Assembly: GCA_023374025.1 (NCBI GenBank)
Contig: SIJG01000060.1
Span: 470,455 to 534,454, forward strand
DNA length: 64,000 bases
DNA from: Heterodera schachtii
Lineage: Eukaryota > Nematoda > Chromadorea > Rhabditida > Heteroderidae
Direction of reading: 5' to 3'
Shown: piece by piece, positions 12,789-24,445 of the stretch
Layout: every line of letters starts with the position of its first letter
Position numbering within the stretch: position 1 is the stretch's first letter
Position numbers and translations under genes: made by a program
Notes under the pieces: model-generated
The model's input: only the letters and a program-made list of their open reading frames with translations
What the model was told of the DNA's origin: nothing
Database searches by the model: none

Positions 12789-13541
12789 CAGGGATGGAAG
12801 GAATAAATCGACTCTAACCTTTTAAGCCTCGGAATTCCGGGGTCCGGACAATCCGTCAGTGGACAATCCGTCAATGGTCAATCCGTCAGTGGTCAATCCG
12901 TCAGTGGACAATCCGTCAGTGAGGGACAATCCGTCAGTGGTCAATCCGTCAGTGGACAATCCGTCAGTGAAGGACAATCCGTCAGTAATGGACAATCCGT
13001 CAGTGGATAATCCGTCAGTGGACAATTCGTCAGCAAATTTTTTTAGATATGATTAAAAATCTTGCAGGAAATTATTGTTAAATTTAATAAATATAATTTC
13101 TTATAGATTCTTAACATTTCTAGTTACTTTTAATTCAATTAATTGACCATCTCGAGAAATTATCATTTAATTCTTTTAAAAATGATTAATTCATAATTTT
13201 TATAAAATAACACAAATCATTAAGTCCAATTTTTAGCGACTTAAATTAATTTTCACATGATTAAAAATAAATCTTGGTGTTTTAAAAATAAATTTGCTTA
13301 TGAATTAGTTACTGACGGATTGTCCACTGACGGATTGTCTACTTACTGACGGATTGTCCACTGACGGATTGACCACTGACGGATTGTCCACTGACGGATT
13401 GTCCGGGAGCCGGAATTCCTACTATTCCCACTTCCGAAATTTTTTGTTTTAGGCCTTGGAATTCCGAAGAAATTTTTTGTGTGGGGCCCGGAATTCCGAC
13501 TTCCGAAATTTTTGGGCCCTCGGGAACCATCCCTGCTTTGG
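12789..13541. mobile_element. Foldback element, 15-bp tandem word at both ends
   Basis: Outer ends CAGGGATGG and CCATCCCTG. Inside the left end, at 12843-13034, about twelve copies of the 15-bp word GGACAATCCGTCAGT stand in tandem; inside the right end, at 13306-13404, six copies stand inverted. The ~270 bp between is AT-rich and non-coding. Repeated TDGLS-type peptides in open frames here are just the translated word. Confidence 0.85.
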
Positions 13542-13717
13542 ATAGGGACTACCCAAATTTGTGTATGAACAAAAAAAACAAACAAAAAGTCGGGATTACA
13601 AACCCGAAAAAATAAATGAAATTATGTCCTATTTCTCGAATTTTGCCCCAGAAAATCCCGGCTGTAAATTTTCCGATCATTTTTCCTTCGTCATTTGTCC
13701 ATCAAAATCGGCACAAA

Positions 13718-15354
13718 TCACATTCGCGAAATAAACCACAGAAACAGCCACATCAAAAGGATAATTGCGACGAACGAAATTATTTTCGGTAGGCCAAACG
13801 AAATTGCCAAAAGGATGAAAGCTGTGGCACAAAATAAAATTAGAAAAAATATTTTTGAATTGCGATCCCGCTTTCGGCGACGGAACGAATTTGAATTTTT
13901 TGGCAAAATGTTTTCCGATTTCAATGCCTTTTCATTGTTAATTGTGTCATTAGGACTATGCTCTTCAGCATCAATTAATCCAATTTCTTGGCAAAGTGCC
14001 GTCCAAATTGGCCCAGTGATAAGCGTGATCAGATCATTTGGCTCCAATTGATCAGCACTAATCAACTGCACAAATTGTTCAATGGCATTTTGTGACGTAG
14101 TTCCATTTGGCATTTTGTTTCCCCAAAATTTTGTCACAAATCGTTGTAAATTAGCTACTTCAATTTTGTTTAATGAAATTTTCATGTTATTGTGAAAATT
14201 TGCATTCTGCTTGATTAAATCATGCCGAACTGAGTTGAGAAATTTGAAAATTGCTGTTTTCCCGCCAAAGTTTTGAATTGCCAATTTGGCATTTCGTATT
14301 AAAAAAGCATCCGCCATATCACTGCTTATATTGGCACAGAATTCGTTGGCATTTTGTGTGTATTTGACATATTTTTCAGGCAGAGATGAAGAGAATTTGG
14401 GAAATAAGACAATTGTGCAAAGATTAAACAAAATTTTCTTAGACAAAATCCTAAAATAAATAAAAGAAAATTTAAATTAAAAAAACTACCATGGATTTTC
14501 ATCAAAAGCTTCATTTTTCATTGATTCTAAAAATTTTGAATAATTATCATTAAAAAAAAGTTTTCCCATTTATTCGAAATTTTAAATGTAAAAATAATTT
14601 GAAATCCTTAATAGCTTAATATTAATTTTATTCTAAAAAAGAGAATAAACATATTTATGCCTTTGGTGAAGAGTAAAAAAATTTTAATTTTTGAAATCTT
14701 TCGATAGCCCTAATTATTCTCTATTAGCGTTCAAAATTTCAAAAATGTTTGTTGGCTTTCCAAAAGTTCGCCCAGCAGAAGAATCAAAAAAACGAGAACG
14801 CTTTTTTGAAAATTATTCGTAGAAAACTTTTTTTTGGCATTTAACTAAATTTTTTGAAATTCAGTAGGCTAATAACATTTAGGGCTGTCGAATGATATCA
14901 AAATTTAAAATTTTGGTTATTTTTGAGCAAAGTTATATGATCTTTTTTTATTTTGATGGTTTTATTTGAGTAATGTCATAACATCCTTTAATTGCTAATG
15001 CTTCTGAAAATTCTAGGAGCTTTATGAGTGATCATGTCATTTTTGAAAAGCCAAAAAAAATATTTCTATAATCCTCAAAAATATAAAATTATTGAAAAAT
15101 GGAACCTAAATTTTTGGGTAGGCTTTCCCTTTTTTTTTTTATTAATTCTCTTTTTTTAATTTAAAAATTGGCCTCTACTAAAAATAAAATTAATGAAATC
15201 TCTTAAACATCTCACCATTCATTTCAATAAATAATTCATTTGAAATTGTTTTGACAAAATTTTCATCATTCTCCACAAAAGAATTGGCGTAATAATAATA
15301 ATTAAATTCGTTGATTATAAAAAATATAGACAAAAAATATGGGAAAAAAATCAT
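13718..15354 (-). CDS. Signal-peptide protein with hydrophobic C-terminus
   Basis: Unrecognised protein of ~302 aa in three exons: 15216-15354, 14490-14526 and 13718-14450; phases 1 and 2 agree and all introns are GT-AG. Residues 1-15 form a hydrophobic signal-like segment (MIFFPYFLSIFFIIN) followed by a Tyr run. Residues 60-240 look soluble and helical, with Asn, Gln and Lys frequent. Near residue 248 is a basic cluster, RRRKRDR, followed by two hydrophobic segments (about 257-276 and 281-297) that could be one hairpin or two membrane spans. The protein may therefore be secretory-route and membrane-anchored. Intron 1 holds a copy of the foldback palindrome core. Function unknown. Confidence 0.7.
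14690..14960. mobile_element. Foldback palindrome core inside intron
   Basis: Left half reads TTTCGATAGCCCTAATTATT then CTCTATTAGC; the right half returns AGGCTAATAACATTTAGGGC then TGTCGAATGATATC. These are the core phrases of the elements at 25.6, 38.1, 38.5 and 48.0 kb, here without recognisable terminal word arrays. It sits in the first intron of the signal-peptide gene. Confidence 0.65.
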
Positions 15355-16340
15355 TGGAAAATATTATTATATTTTCTAAAATTTTTATAAAATACATATT
15401 TTCAAAAATATACGTGTATTTATAGACAACCATAGGCATAGAAAGAGTCCATCAATAAAAAAATCATTATATTTCCCAATCGGAAATAAATATGTTTTTA
15501 TTTGTTGGCCGGAACTGAAAAGTATTAGTGCAAAAGTTATTTTTTGAAAAACATTCAATATTTTTTTTAATGTATGCGCAAATTACATATTCTTATATTT
15601 ACAATTTTAATTTGCGGGATTTAAATTAAAACATGGCCATTTTAAGCATTAAAAATTAATTGTTTTACACTTTCTTTGAAATTCACAATTTAATATTTTT
15701 ATTATTATATATTTTTTAAAGTAATCTTTTCCTAATCAAAGAATTTTCATAAAATGATAAATTTAAATTGTCAATTTTAACCCCAAAATATTTAATTGAA
15801 TTCATCTGTTCTTTGAAAATTAGGACCATAAATCAGTCACATTAGCTTAATCATGAACAGCAGTTGTTCAATTTGAACTCACTCAGTTCACATTAGTCCA
15901 TTTTTCACGATTGAATTTTTTACTGAATTTATTGACTTTTCAATCCCTTACAGCAATTAAAGTTTAACCACAAAAAGAGGAAATTTGATACCTTCATCAA
16001 CAAAATTGTTATTTTATAAATATTTATTTAGAAAAATAAAATAAATTTTTGAAGAAAATTTAGCTGACATTTGCTGACCACAATTTCTGAATTGAACTGA
16101 CATTTTTTTTCAAATTGGGTGATCAAAATTAGATTTTTTATGTGTGATTTATTCGAGTCAAGCAGTTAAGGAGAATCAAAAGGTATAACAGAAAAAATTT
16201 ATATAAATTAGGCACAAAAATTTCGTTTTTCAAGTCCACTTGATTACCGTCATTAATTTATCTTTGGGGAATCTTGGAATTAATTGCTAAAGAAAATTTT
16301 TCCTTTTTGGAAATTATTTAATTTTTAAAAACAATCAAAA
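15355..16340. other. Intergenic, promoter side of two genes
   Basis: Separates the divergent starts of the 15.35 kb minus-strand gene and the first LIM gene. Very AT-rich. No exon chain, array or TIR pair recognised. Confidence 0.4.
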
Positions 16341-16370
16341 ATGGCACTCCGTTTTGGCACGGGTGGCTAA

Positions 16371-17012
16371 ATGGAGCAAAAAGAATGCGCAATGTGTGGT
16401 GAGAAAATTTCGCTAACTGACCGTCTGATGGTTGACAGAGAAACAAGTAATTAAAATTAAAATTAATAATTTTAATAAAAAAAATTATAAATTATATTAA
16501 TAAAATATTTACATTAATTAATTATTGAAATGAAACATTTTAAATTTAAATAAAAATTTCCTTTCCATTTTTCTCAGTCCATAAAAATTGCTTTGCTTGT
16601 TGCTTTTGTGGTGCAAATTTAAAGCCCGGTCATGCGGCCATGGAACTGTCGTTCTACAACCGTTATGGTCCACGATGGTATATTTTGAGCGAAAATTAAT
16701 TTAAAAATGGATTTTATTAATTTTTGACGAATAATTTCATCATCGACTACTAAATTTCAATTTAGAAAATTTGTCTTCGAGTTTTTCATAAAATTTGTTG
16801 AAATTTTAAATAGAATACATAAATTTCATATTTTCATTTTTTAAAATTTCATTTCGAAATAACACATTTATAGCAATCATATTACACTGTTCATCTCCAG
16901 GTACTGCTCGGGTTCGGCGGGCGGTTGTGCGTTGACGCCCATTTCCGAAAAAGATGCCAAACTTAAGGAGAAGGGGATGAACACGAAGAAGTTCAAAAAG
17001 GCGAAGAAATGA
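16371..17012 (+). CDS. Single-LIM-domain protein, copy 1
   Basis: Zinc-binding LIM-domain protein of ~95 aa; exons 16371-16446, 16578-16677 and 16901-17012, phases 1 and 2. The LIM pattern is C-x2-C-x17-H-x2-C-x2-C-x2-C, followed by YNRYGPRWYCSGSAGGC, which supplies the second half, and a Lys-rich tail. Such domains mediate protein-protein contact, often on cytoskeletal partners; the exact subfamily is not recognised. There is no signal peptide. Compared with copy 2, the first ATG (16341) is followed after nine codons by an in-frame TAA (16368-16370) at a position where copy 2 reads on. Translation probably starts at the ATG right after that stop, which removes the N-terminal leader but keeps the LIM domain. 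Tandem neighbour of copy 2. Confidence 0.8.
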
Positions 17013-17660
17013 GATAAGGCACGTACAAACAACTGTATTCCCAGACTGTAATATTTAAAATTGATTACGGTAGTGATGATACTGTATTTTTCTAAACCCG
17101 ACTTTGCCAAGAACTCAGTTGGTTCTCTTTCATTTATGAATATACTTTGGCTATTGTAATTTGATGATAAATTAAATTCGAGTTTTATAATTAATAAAAC
17201 AATGCAAAATTTTCCGCCATCCAAAATTTTAATTTTCATTAAAGAAAGAACAAATTTCCTATTTTTCAAATTGAGTTGGCATTTTGCGATTCGAAATATT
17301 TTTCAATTTTTAGATTTTTTAAAAAGTTGACATTTGCGATTCAATGTTTTAAATTTGTCATTTTGCGGTTCAAAATATCAAAATTTACTTCCATTATTTT
17401 TTAAATCTTTTTCTTTTTTATTATTTTTTTTTGCGTGCCAAGCAATAGCAGCAGGTGCCACCCATTATCCATAATCCATCGCATGTGTGATCTTCTCGGC
17501 AAAGAAATTTCGGGAACAACAAATGTTTTCTCGTCAATAAATTTTCACACATTCAATAGTAGCATGAAAGCATGAAAGCAAATCATTTGGTTAATAAATA
17601 ATTTATTTTTCTTTTAAATATTTTTATATTTAAATAAATTAGTCCAAAAAATAATTTAAA

Positions 17661-18083
17661 ATGCAATTCGGAACTGGCGCTGATCCGGTGCTGGAAGAAT
17701 GCGCATTCTGTGGTGAAAAAGTGACATTGACTGATCGATTGATGGTCGATCGGGAGACAAGTCATAATTTATCATAATCAAAATTTCAAAACAATTAAAT
17801 TTGGGGTGTTTTTTAAGTCCACAAAAACTGCTTCAACTGTTGCTTTTGTGGTGCAAAATTGCAGCCAGGAGCTGCTGCCATGGAACTGTCATTCTACAAC
17901 CGTTATGGGCCACGATGGTAATGGCAATTAAAAACAATTAAAATTAATAGAATTTTACAAATTTTTTTTAGGTATTGTTCGGGCCATGCCGGAAGTTGTG
18001 CAATGACTCCGGTAGCACAAAAAGATGCAAAACTGAAGGAGAAAGGGCTCAACGTCAAGAAGTTCAAAAAGGCCAAAAAATAA
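17661..18083 (+). CDS. Single-LIM-domain protein, copy 2
   Basis: Intact member of the LIM trio: ~103 aa, exons 17661-17760, 17818-17917 and 17972-18083, phases 1 and 2, identical intron positions to copy 1. It begins MQFGTGADPVLEECAFCGEK. The first zinc module is C-x2-C-x17-H-x2-C and the next Cys residues follow at two-residue spacing; the later CSGHAGSC gives the remaining ligands with slightly unusual spacing. The tail KDAKLKEKGLNVKKFKKAKK is highly basic. There is no signal peptide, so it is cytosolic or nuclear. It lies 650 bp downstream of copy 1, clearly a tandem duplicate. Confidence 0.9.
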
Positions 18084-19085
18084 CCGGAAGGAATTTGCAA
18101 AAACTGTGTGTTTTGGTCGGCAAAACTGTGTGATCATTGATCATTATATTATTTTCGATCAATTTGAATTGGAATAAAAATGTAAACTTTCCGTTCCAAA
18201 ATTTTCAACCGTATTCTGAAGAAAAAGAAAATAAAACTTTATAAATTTTTTTGTAGGTAACTAAATAACTGCCCTTAAATCAATTACTTTATTTTTGTTA
18301 ATGATAATTGGGGTTGATTAGCTTATCACCATACCCATTTTCCATTTATAGAAACGGAATTATTTTGAATATTTTTAATTTTTTGAAAAGAATTTATTTT
18401 TAGGCTGTTTTTTGAAATTTTTGGCCAACCAATAATTCTCCTAAATGTGGTTAAAATCAGCCCAAATTTTAAAGGAAAATATTTGGCCAAAGGAATTAAA
18501 CAAAAAGGACGCGAAATGATAATGAGTTTTGGTTTTTCTTATTTTTAAAATAATTTTTTAGGTACTTTTTTCAAGTTATTAAGCAATATGTACATGGTGC
18601 TACAATATATAATATAATTTTTTTTTTGATTTTCTTAAACTCATTCGTTCCGTCGAATTTTTTTTTTTCAAATATTACACAAAATTCGCCAAAATAATCC
18701 AAAAAAATTTCCGAAAATAAAATTTTCCCGTGATCAGTAAAATTTGTGGACATAATATACATTTACACAAACAATTTCATCCTCAAAATAAAACAGCAGT
18801 TGTTTCTGTTCAACCTGCTGAGCTTTATGAAAACAAAATATTTTATTTTTTTTGGCTGAATTTTCTTTTTGAAATCTGTTCATTATTTCGTTATATTTTT
18901 TGTTAAACATAAACAAAAATTTGTTATTTTAGGTCCTCAACTGTTGTTGCTGAACTGAACGACAACAATTAGGGTCGGTGATCGTGGCCAAATTTTGTTG
19001 ATTGTTTATGGCCACAAAAGAGCTTCGAGCAAATTCTTTGATGGAAAATGTTGTTTACTCAAATGAACTCTCGTAAAATTTGGCC
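18084..19085. other. Intergenic, upstream of HSP12
   Basis: AT-rich. Short open frames on the minus strand lack splice partners and are Phe/Lys/Asn-rich. No repeat pair noticed. Confidence 0.4.
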
Positions 19086-19095
19086 TATATAAAAG
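19086..19095 (+). promoter_or_regulatory. TATA box of HSP12
   Basis: TATATAAAAG, 125 bp upstream of the HSP12 start codon and the cleanest TATA box in the window. About 60 bp further upstream, AGCTTCGAGCAAATTCTTTG contains spaced TTC/GA pairs that could be a loose heat-shock element; that part is weak. Confidence 0.5.
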
Positions 19096-19219
19096 TGGCC
19101 AATGAATGAAAAAAAAAGTCAATTTTATAGAAATAATAAAAAGATTTTTTATTTTAAATATTTTAATTTTTTAATTTTAAATAAAAATTTAAATTTAAGA
19201 AAAAAACAATTCTTTTAAA

Positions 19220-19934
19220 ATGAATCAAATTAAAGTAGATCGTGAAGAAAGCACCAAACTTTGGGATTGGCCATTGCAAGTAAAAATAATCATTTAAATA
19301 TTTAAAATAAAAGCGCAAAAAATAATTTTTTAAAAATTTAGTCCCATGACGAACTTGTTTCAATCTACGATGGTCGTGACAGATGGGAAGTTGGCTTGGA
19401 CACCGGATTTTTCACGCCCAACGAAATCGAAGCATGCTAATTAATTGAATAATAGTACAATTATAATGCTTAATTAGCTAATTACAGCCAATGTATATTT
19501 AGATAGGTCAAAAGGTCCTTAATTTAATTAGTTGAATGAATTAATTATTTAACTCATTAAATAATTAATTAATGTTGAGATGAATCAGATGGGGCAAAAT
19601 TTTTTTATTCTATAAATTAATCTAATAATTATAATTACCCTATTTGTATATTCGTCATAAACAATCGGTTAACATTTCTTAATCTAATTAATCAAATTAA
19701 TTAATTATTGACTCACTAATTAATCAATTAATTAATGTTCAGGTGAATCGGATGGGACAAAATTTGTTCATCCACTGCAAACATGACGAGCGCGAGGGCG
19801 AGCTGCTGGGCGGCAAAACAACGCGTGAAGTGAAGCGCAGCTACAAATTGCCGGAAGATGTGGACCCGAAAAGCATCCGCTCCAACATCACACGTGCCGG
19901 CATTTTGCGCATAACGGCACAGAAGAAGCGTTGA
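19220..19934 (+). CDS. Small heat-shock protein, HSP12 class
   Basis: Alpha-crystallin/HSP20-domain protein of ~113 aa, the length of the nematode HSP-12 subfamily; probably a cytosolic holdase-type chaperone or a non-inducible relative. Exons 19220-19279, 19342-19431 and 19743-19934. It begins with the short N-terminus typical of HSP-12 proteins (WDWPLQ), then WEVGLDTGFFTPNEIE and, after the second intron, QNLFIHCKHDER and YKLPEDVDPKSIRS, ending GILRITAQKKR. The G-x-L/I-x-I/L strand motif at the C-end is intact. Intron 1 is GT-AG. Intron 2 must use a GC donor (GAA followed by GCATGC): reading on gives a stop two codons later, while joining gives uninterrupted family homology. A TATA box lies upstream. 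Confidence 0.9.
19564..19610 (+). pseudogene. Relic of HSP12 exon 3 start
   Basis: Inside HSP12 intron 2, the sequence AATGTTGAGATGAATCAGAT and the following GGGGCAAAAT repeat the start of exon 3 (AATGTTCAGGTGAATCGGAT, GGGACAAAAT) together with its upstream TTAATTAATT tract. The copy loses resemblance after about 45 bp. It looks like a short, decayed local duplication of the splice acceptor region. Confidence 0.7.
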
Positions 19935-20464
19935 ATTGGCGCCAAGTTGGACGAAATGTCAAATTGATCAAAAAATGGAGCAATAACATTTGAAAGAAGA
20001 TTATAAATCAAATATATTAATTATTTTGTCACAATAAATATGTAAAAAGGTTAATTAGATAAAAAAAAAATTTGGAAATAATAATTTATATTTCAATGAA
20101 AAAAATAAATTAAAAAGTTGGGGCCTGGAAACATAATAATAATAATAATAATTGTTATCATTTGAAAATCATTATAATAATTGAATTAATCAAAAATGAT
20201 TTTATCGGATCCAAAAATTTTTTTTTTTTTCGATTTTGAGCTGCTATATTTTTTAAAATTGCTAAATGCTTACTGGCACCTTTATTAATTTACAAAATTT
20301 GCTTCAAAAAGGTAGCGCTTTCAAATGATATGCCAAATTTGAATGGAAATGCTTTTGATCACACTAATCGAATTCTAATTCGTGTTTTAATTGACTAAAT
20401 CCCAAAAATTCAAATTAATTTTATTAAAAAAATTCCGTTTTTTTTCATAAATTCCAAAATTTCT

Positions 20465-23400
20465 TCACTCATCATCATTCAGCAAAGTTTCGCGAATTAT
20501 CTTCAATGTTTCACCAATTTGCTCAATGTTTTCCACCGTTTTATACTCATCCAAATAATTAAAAATTTGGGACAAAATGCCGTCCTTCAACGATTCCAAT
20601 TGGTTACGAGCAGTGATGATGCATTTTCGCCAATAAATGCGCACATATTGCTTTTCATCATCAATTTTGTCCTGCTTCCGTAACATTGTGCCAATGTCGG
20701 ACAATGTTTTTGGCACATTTTGTTCAAATGTGATGGCCAAAATTTTCATATTGTCCGCATCAATGTTGAACTTTTTGAACAAAGCATAAAAAATTTCTGT
20801 TAGCTTCTTCTTCATTTCTTTGAGAATTGTTTTTTCTTCTTAAAAAAGGAAATTTTTCTAATAAAATGCAAGAACGTCTTCTGGGCTAGTCAGCTGATGA
20901 GACAATTCGGCTGATGGACAATTCAGCCATACAATAAAAAAATTACAAAATAAAGCCTAAGCCTAGGCCCAAGCAAGCCTAAGCCTAGGCCTCGCCTAAA
21001 GCTTAGGCCTAAGCGTAAGCCTTGGCCTAGCCTTAAGCCATTGTACGAGTTGCCTTTTGTAAATTCTTGTAAAGCTGAGTTGTTCATCAGCCGAATTGTC
21101 CCATTAACTGAGTTTGTCCTCGGCTGAATTGTCCTAGGCTGAGTTGTCCCCAGCTGACTGATCCTGACGCGAGAACAATTATTTAAAAATAATACAAAAC
21201 GCCAGAAAAGCAATTTTTTTTTTGAAAACAAAAAAATATGTATGAAACAATTGCGAAATTTCGTTTTTTTTTTTTGCGCATTTATGAAAAATTTCCTTTA
21301 GTTCAAAATTTTCGAATAGAACATATTTATTTTTGTTGTAAATCAGATTTGCCTCCGTTTTTTCTTTTTTGATGATACAAAATTATATTTTTATGAATAA
21401 TTTTTGGACATCGGAAATTCCATTTTTGCAAACTTTTTTGGCAAACAATAATCGCATTTAAGCCATATTAAAATTTCTGTAAAAAATAACCCCACTTTTT
21501 ATCAATTGAATGCTCTTAGTGTTTTTATAATCCGTGAACATTGGCACTTCAATTGCCGCACTGATAAATGAAATCGCAATTTTCATTGACACAAAATATT
21601 TGGTCAACAGTTTCACATCAATTGGCCATTTTGAAGGCGATTCGTGCATTTGGGCCGATAAAGATTTCGAAATTTTATTCCAGCTTAAATTTAATTTTAA
21701 TCAAAAAAAATTCAATTAAAATTTAAATAATGACCTAATTAAATTAATAAATACCAAAAATATAAAAAGGTTAATGATTTAGTTTGGCGCTTCTATGATG
21801 AAATGGGGGATTGACAACACTTAAAATGGCAAATCGTATAACAGAGTTTATTAATTTTTAATTAAAATTTAGATATTTATTTTCATAAATAAAGCAAAAT
21901 GAATTTTTTAATAGAAGGCAAATCGTGCATTTGGGCCGATAAAGAAAATTAAATTTTATTCCATATTAAAATTAATTAATAAATGCCAAAAAAATTATAT
22001 TTACCTTAGTTTAAAAATGATAAATAAAAAAATTTTTGATTAAAAATTAGTTTTTTTTTTGCTAATTGTTTGTTTTTATTTAAATAAAAAATTAAGAAGT
22101 TTTTTATATCAAAAATTCATTTTGTTTTCTTGATAAAAAAATTATAGCATTATTTGAAATTAAAAAAAATTGTTCAAAGTGCCACGAGTTGTCATGGCAT
22201 CATGGTGAATTTATTTTTTCCTATTTTACCTGTACGGCACATTGACTTAACAAATTATAAAATATACGTCATTAAGAAAGAATTTTCCCAAAATTTAATT
22301 GCCTAATTAATTTTTCAATTACCAAATTTTGGATTTTTTAAAAAAATTTCCTACATTCCGTTTCTGTGCTTAATTTTTGCTAATTTTTTTGCATTGGTAA
22401 TTTTGAATGTTTTTTTTAAATTAAGGTTTTTATCGCAACATTTTTTTTAGTTTTTTCGAGAAAAATTCTAACTTTATTTGAAAAAAAATTTTTTACAATT
22501 TGCCCCTTATACGAGTTGCCTTTTTTATGAGTTGTCATGACAATATAGTGAATATATTATGCAAATATTTTGCTTGTTCAGCACATTGACATTCAAATTC
22601 ACAGATATATATACCAGTCCATTATGGAAGAATTTTTGAAAAAATACATTTCCTAATTCATTTTTCCATTATCAAATTATGAAACTAAAAATTTTTTTCT
22701 ATTTCCTTTTTGTTCCTAAAATTAGCTGGCCCTATACTAAAATTCTTTCTTAATTTAAAATTTAAATAATTATTAAAAAAAATTTACTTTTTGAGTCCTT
22801 CCGAAAATGTTTGATAAATGTGCAGTTCAATTAGTGTCATTATGTCATTTGACGGCACAAAATCGTTGTTGATCGTCATCTCCAACATTCGGCCAATTCT
22901 TTTGGCGAAACGTTCAATCAAACTCCGATGAGTTTGGCGAAGTGTGTCCTCATCATAATCCATCGCATTTTCCACCACAATTTTGTCCAAATTAATTCTT
23001 CCACCACCTCCGCCACCAATGTTTTGTTGGTATTTGTTTTTAAATTTGAAATTCAAAATTTCAATTTCATATTCGTACAAATTTTTGATTTTCGGTGGCA
23101 TTTGGCCAAGCATTTTGATGGCAATTGAAAAATATTCCTTGGCCATGTCGTCCACAACGTACCAATTGTCCATGTAAATTCGTGTAAGATTTTCTTTGGC
23201 TTCCAGCAGCGAATCAATTTGTTGAATTAGTTCATTTTTTGATGATTGCTGATTTTTTGATCTTTTATTGCTTGAGCTTGGCTAAACATAATTTATTTTT
23301 AATTAATTTTTAAAATATATTTTTAATGTGTCAAAATTCATTAAAAATTTAAATATAATATTTTTTAACCATTTGGAAAATAAAACCCCAAAACATATTT

Positions 23401-24445
23401 TTTCATTATAAATACATAAATATTTATTTGAAATAAAAAAATTTTAAACAAATTTAGAAATTTAAAATCTTTTGAGAAGAGGAAAGCCCAAAATATAGTT
23501 TTACTTTGTTTTCTTCATCAATTTCAATTTTTGGTGTATGTTCATGTTTTGCTCTTTTATAGCTTGAACTTGGCTAAAAATATTTTTAAATAATTTATTT
23601 TTAATTTTTTGAATATAAAGTATTTTATTTGCCAAAATTAAAATTCATTTAAAATTGTATTATGATTTAAAATATATATATTTTGTTATGTCAAAATTTT
23701 AAAATTAATTTATATGGAAATAAGATCCTAAATATATTTTTTGAAAAATTGAAAGTCCAAATTAATTAATGATTGTACATCATTATCCTCATCAATTGAC
23801 ATTTCAACGATTTCATTTCTTGATGGATCAATTTGTTTGTCAATTGCCATTTCACAATCATTTGACTAAAAAAGCATTATGAAATGATTAAAAAGAAAAT
23901 TTTATTTTTAACCTAATTGCTTTTTTTTATAGTATTAATGAAAATTACTTAGAATATTACCCTTAAAAGTTCCGCTTAAAAGAGAAACTTCTAAATATTT
24001 CAGTCTTAACTTTTTCGAGTCTTGACTCGAGAAATATTTCTCGAGGGTTTTGGTCGGGTTTTCGAGTTACGGAAAATGTTGAAAATTGGAATAGTGATCA
24101 AACAATTTCCGTTGGCACAGCAGCGAGGGCACCAAGAAAAGCCTCCTACATAATTTTAGTTATTTTTGTTTTTATTATTAATTTATCAAAAAAAAATTTT
24201 TTTTTATAATTTTGTTAAAAAGTCCCCTAATTTGTAAAAAAAAAAAAAATTTTTTTTGAGAGGGTTTTCTATCGAGGGGAGGGAGAGGTCTAATAATCGA
24301 AAAAATACCGGTAATAAATAAATAAATAAATTTAATTAATTAATAGTTAATTATTTTTTTTTACTTCATTCCCGTTCTCGACTCCAATTGCATAGGCAAT
24401 AATTATAAAATTGAAAAAAATAAAATTTGACAAAAATAAATTCAT
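20465..24445 (-). CDS. Secreted family protein A, six exons, ~430 aa
   Basis: Unrecognised secreted protein. Exons on the minus strand: 24365-24445 (signal peptide), 23779-23865, 23505-23573, 22788-23281, 21496-21683 and 20465-20838. The three short exons are phase 0-0; the large ones join in phases 2 and 1, exactly as in B and C. Residues 1-19 are hydrophobic and end AYA, a good cleavage site. Exons 3 and 4 both start with related Ser-rich, basic segments (PSSSYKRAK and PSSSNKRSK), apparently one duplicated exon; KRxK resembles a monopartite nuclear signal. The body is helical, with a poly-Gly patch, then SPSKWPIDVKLLTKYFVSMK and a final exon starting EKTILKEMKKKLTEIF. No cysteine pattern or known domain seen. 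Paralogue B lies directly upstream on the same strand. A secreted effector role is inference. Confidence 0.75.
20883..21170. mobile_element. Foldback element, 'caattcggctgatg' word
   Basis: In the last intron of gene A. The left end holds GCTGATGAGACAATTCGGCT and repeats of GATGGACAATTC; the right end holds the inverted words CATCAGCCGAATTGTCC and CGGCTGAATTGTCC several times. The middle, about 20945-21045, is a run of AGGCCTAAGC-type repeats. Confidence 0.75.
21915..21975 (-). pseudogene. Relic of gene A exon 5 start
   Basis: Contains CGTGCATTTGGGCCGATAAAG followed by the TTTTATTCCA acceptor side, as in exon 5 of gene A 240 bp away. The copy is degraded after the acceptor and lacks the exon body. 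It lies in the preceding intron, so it is a short local duplication like the one in HSP12. Confidence 0.65.

Noticed and set aside
12843..13034. CRISPR-like spaced repeats
   Set aside because: The units are directly abutting 15-bp words without unique spacers, and the genome is eukaryotic.
12822..13056. Pentapeptide-repeat ORFs (TDGLS and NPSVD types) on both strands
   Set aside because: They are the translation of the 15-bp tandem word in the arm of a foldback element; open in several frames because the unit length is a multiple of three.
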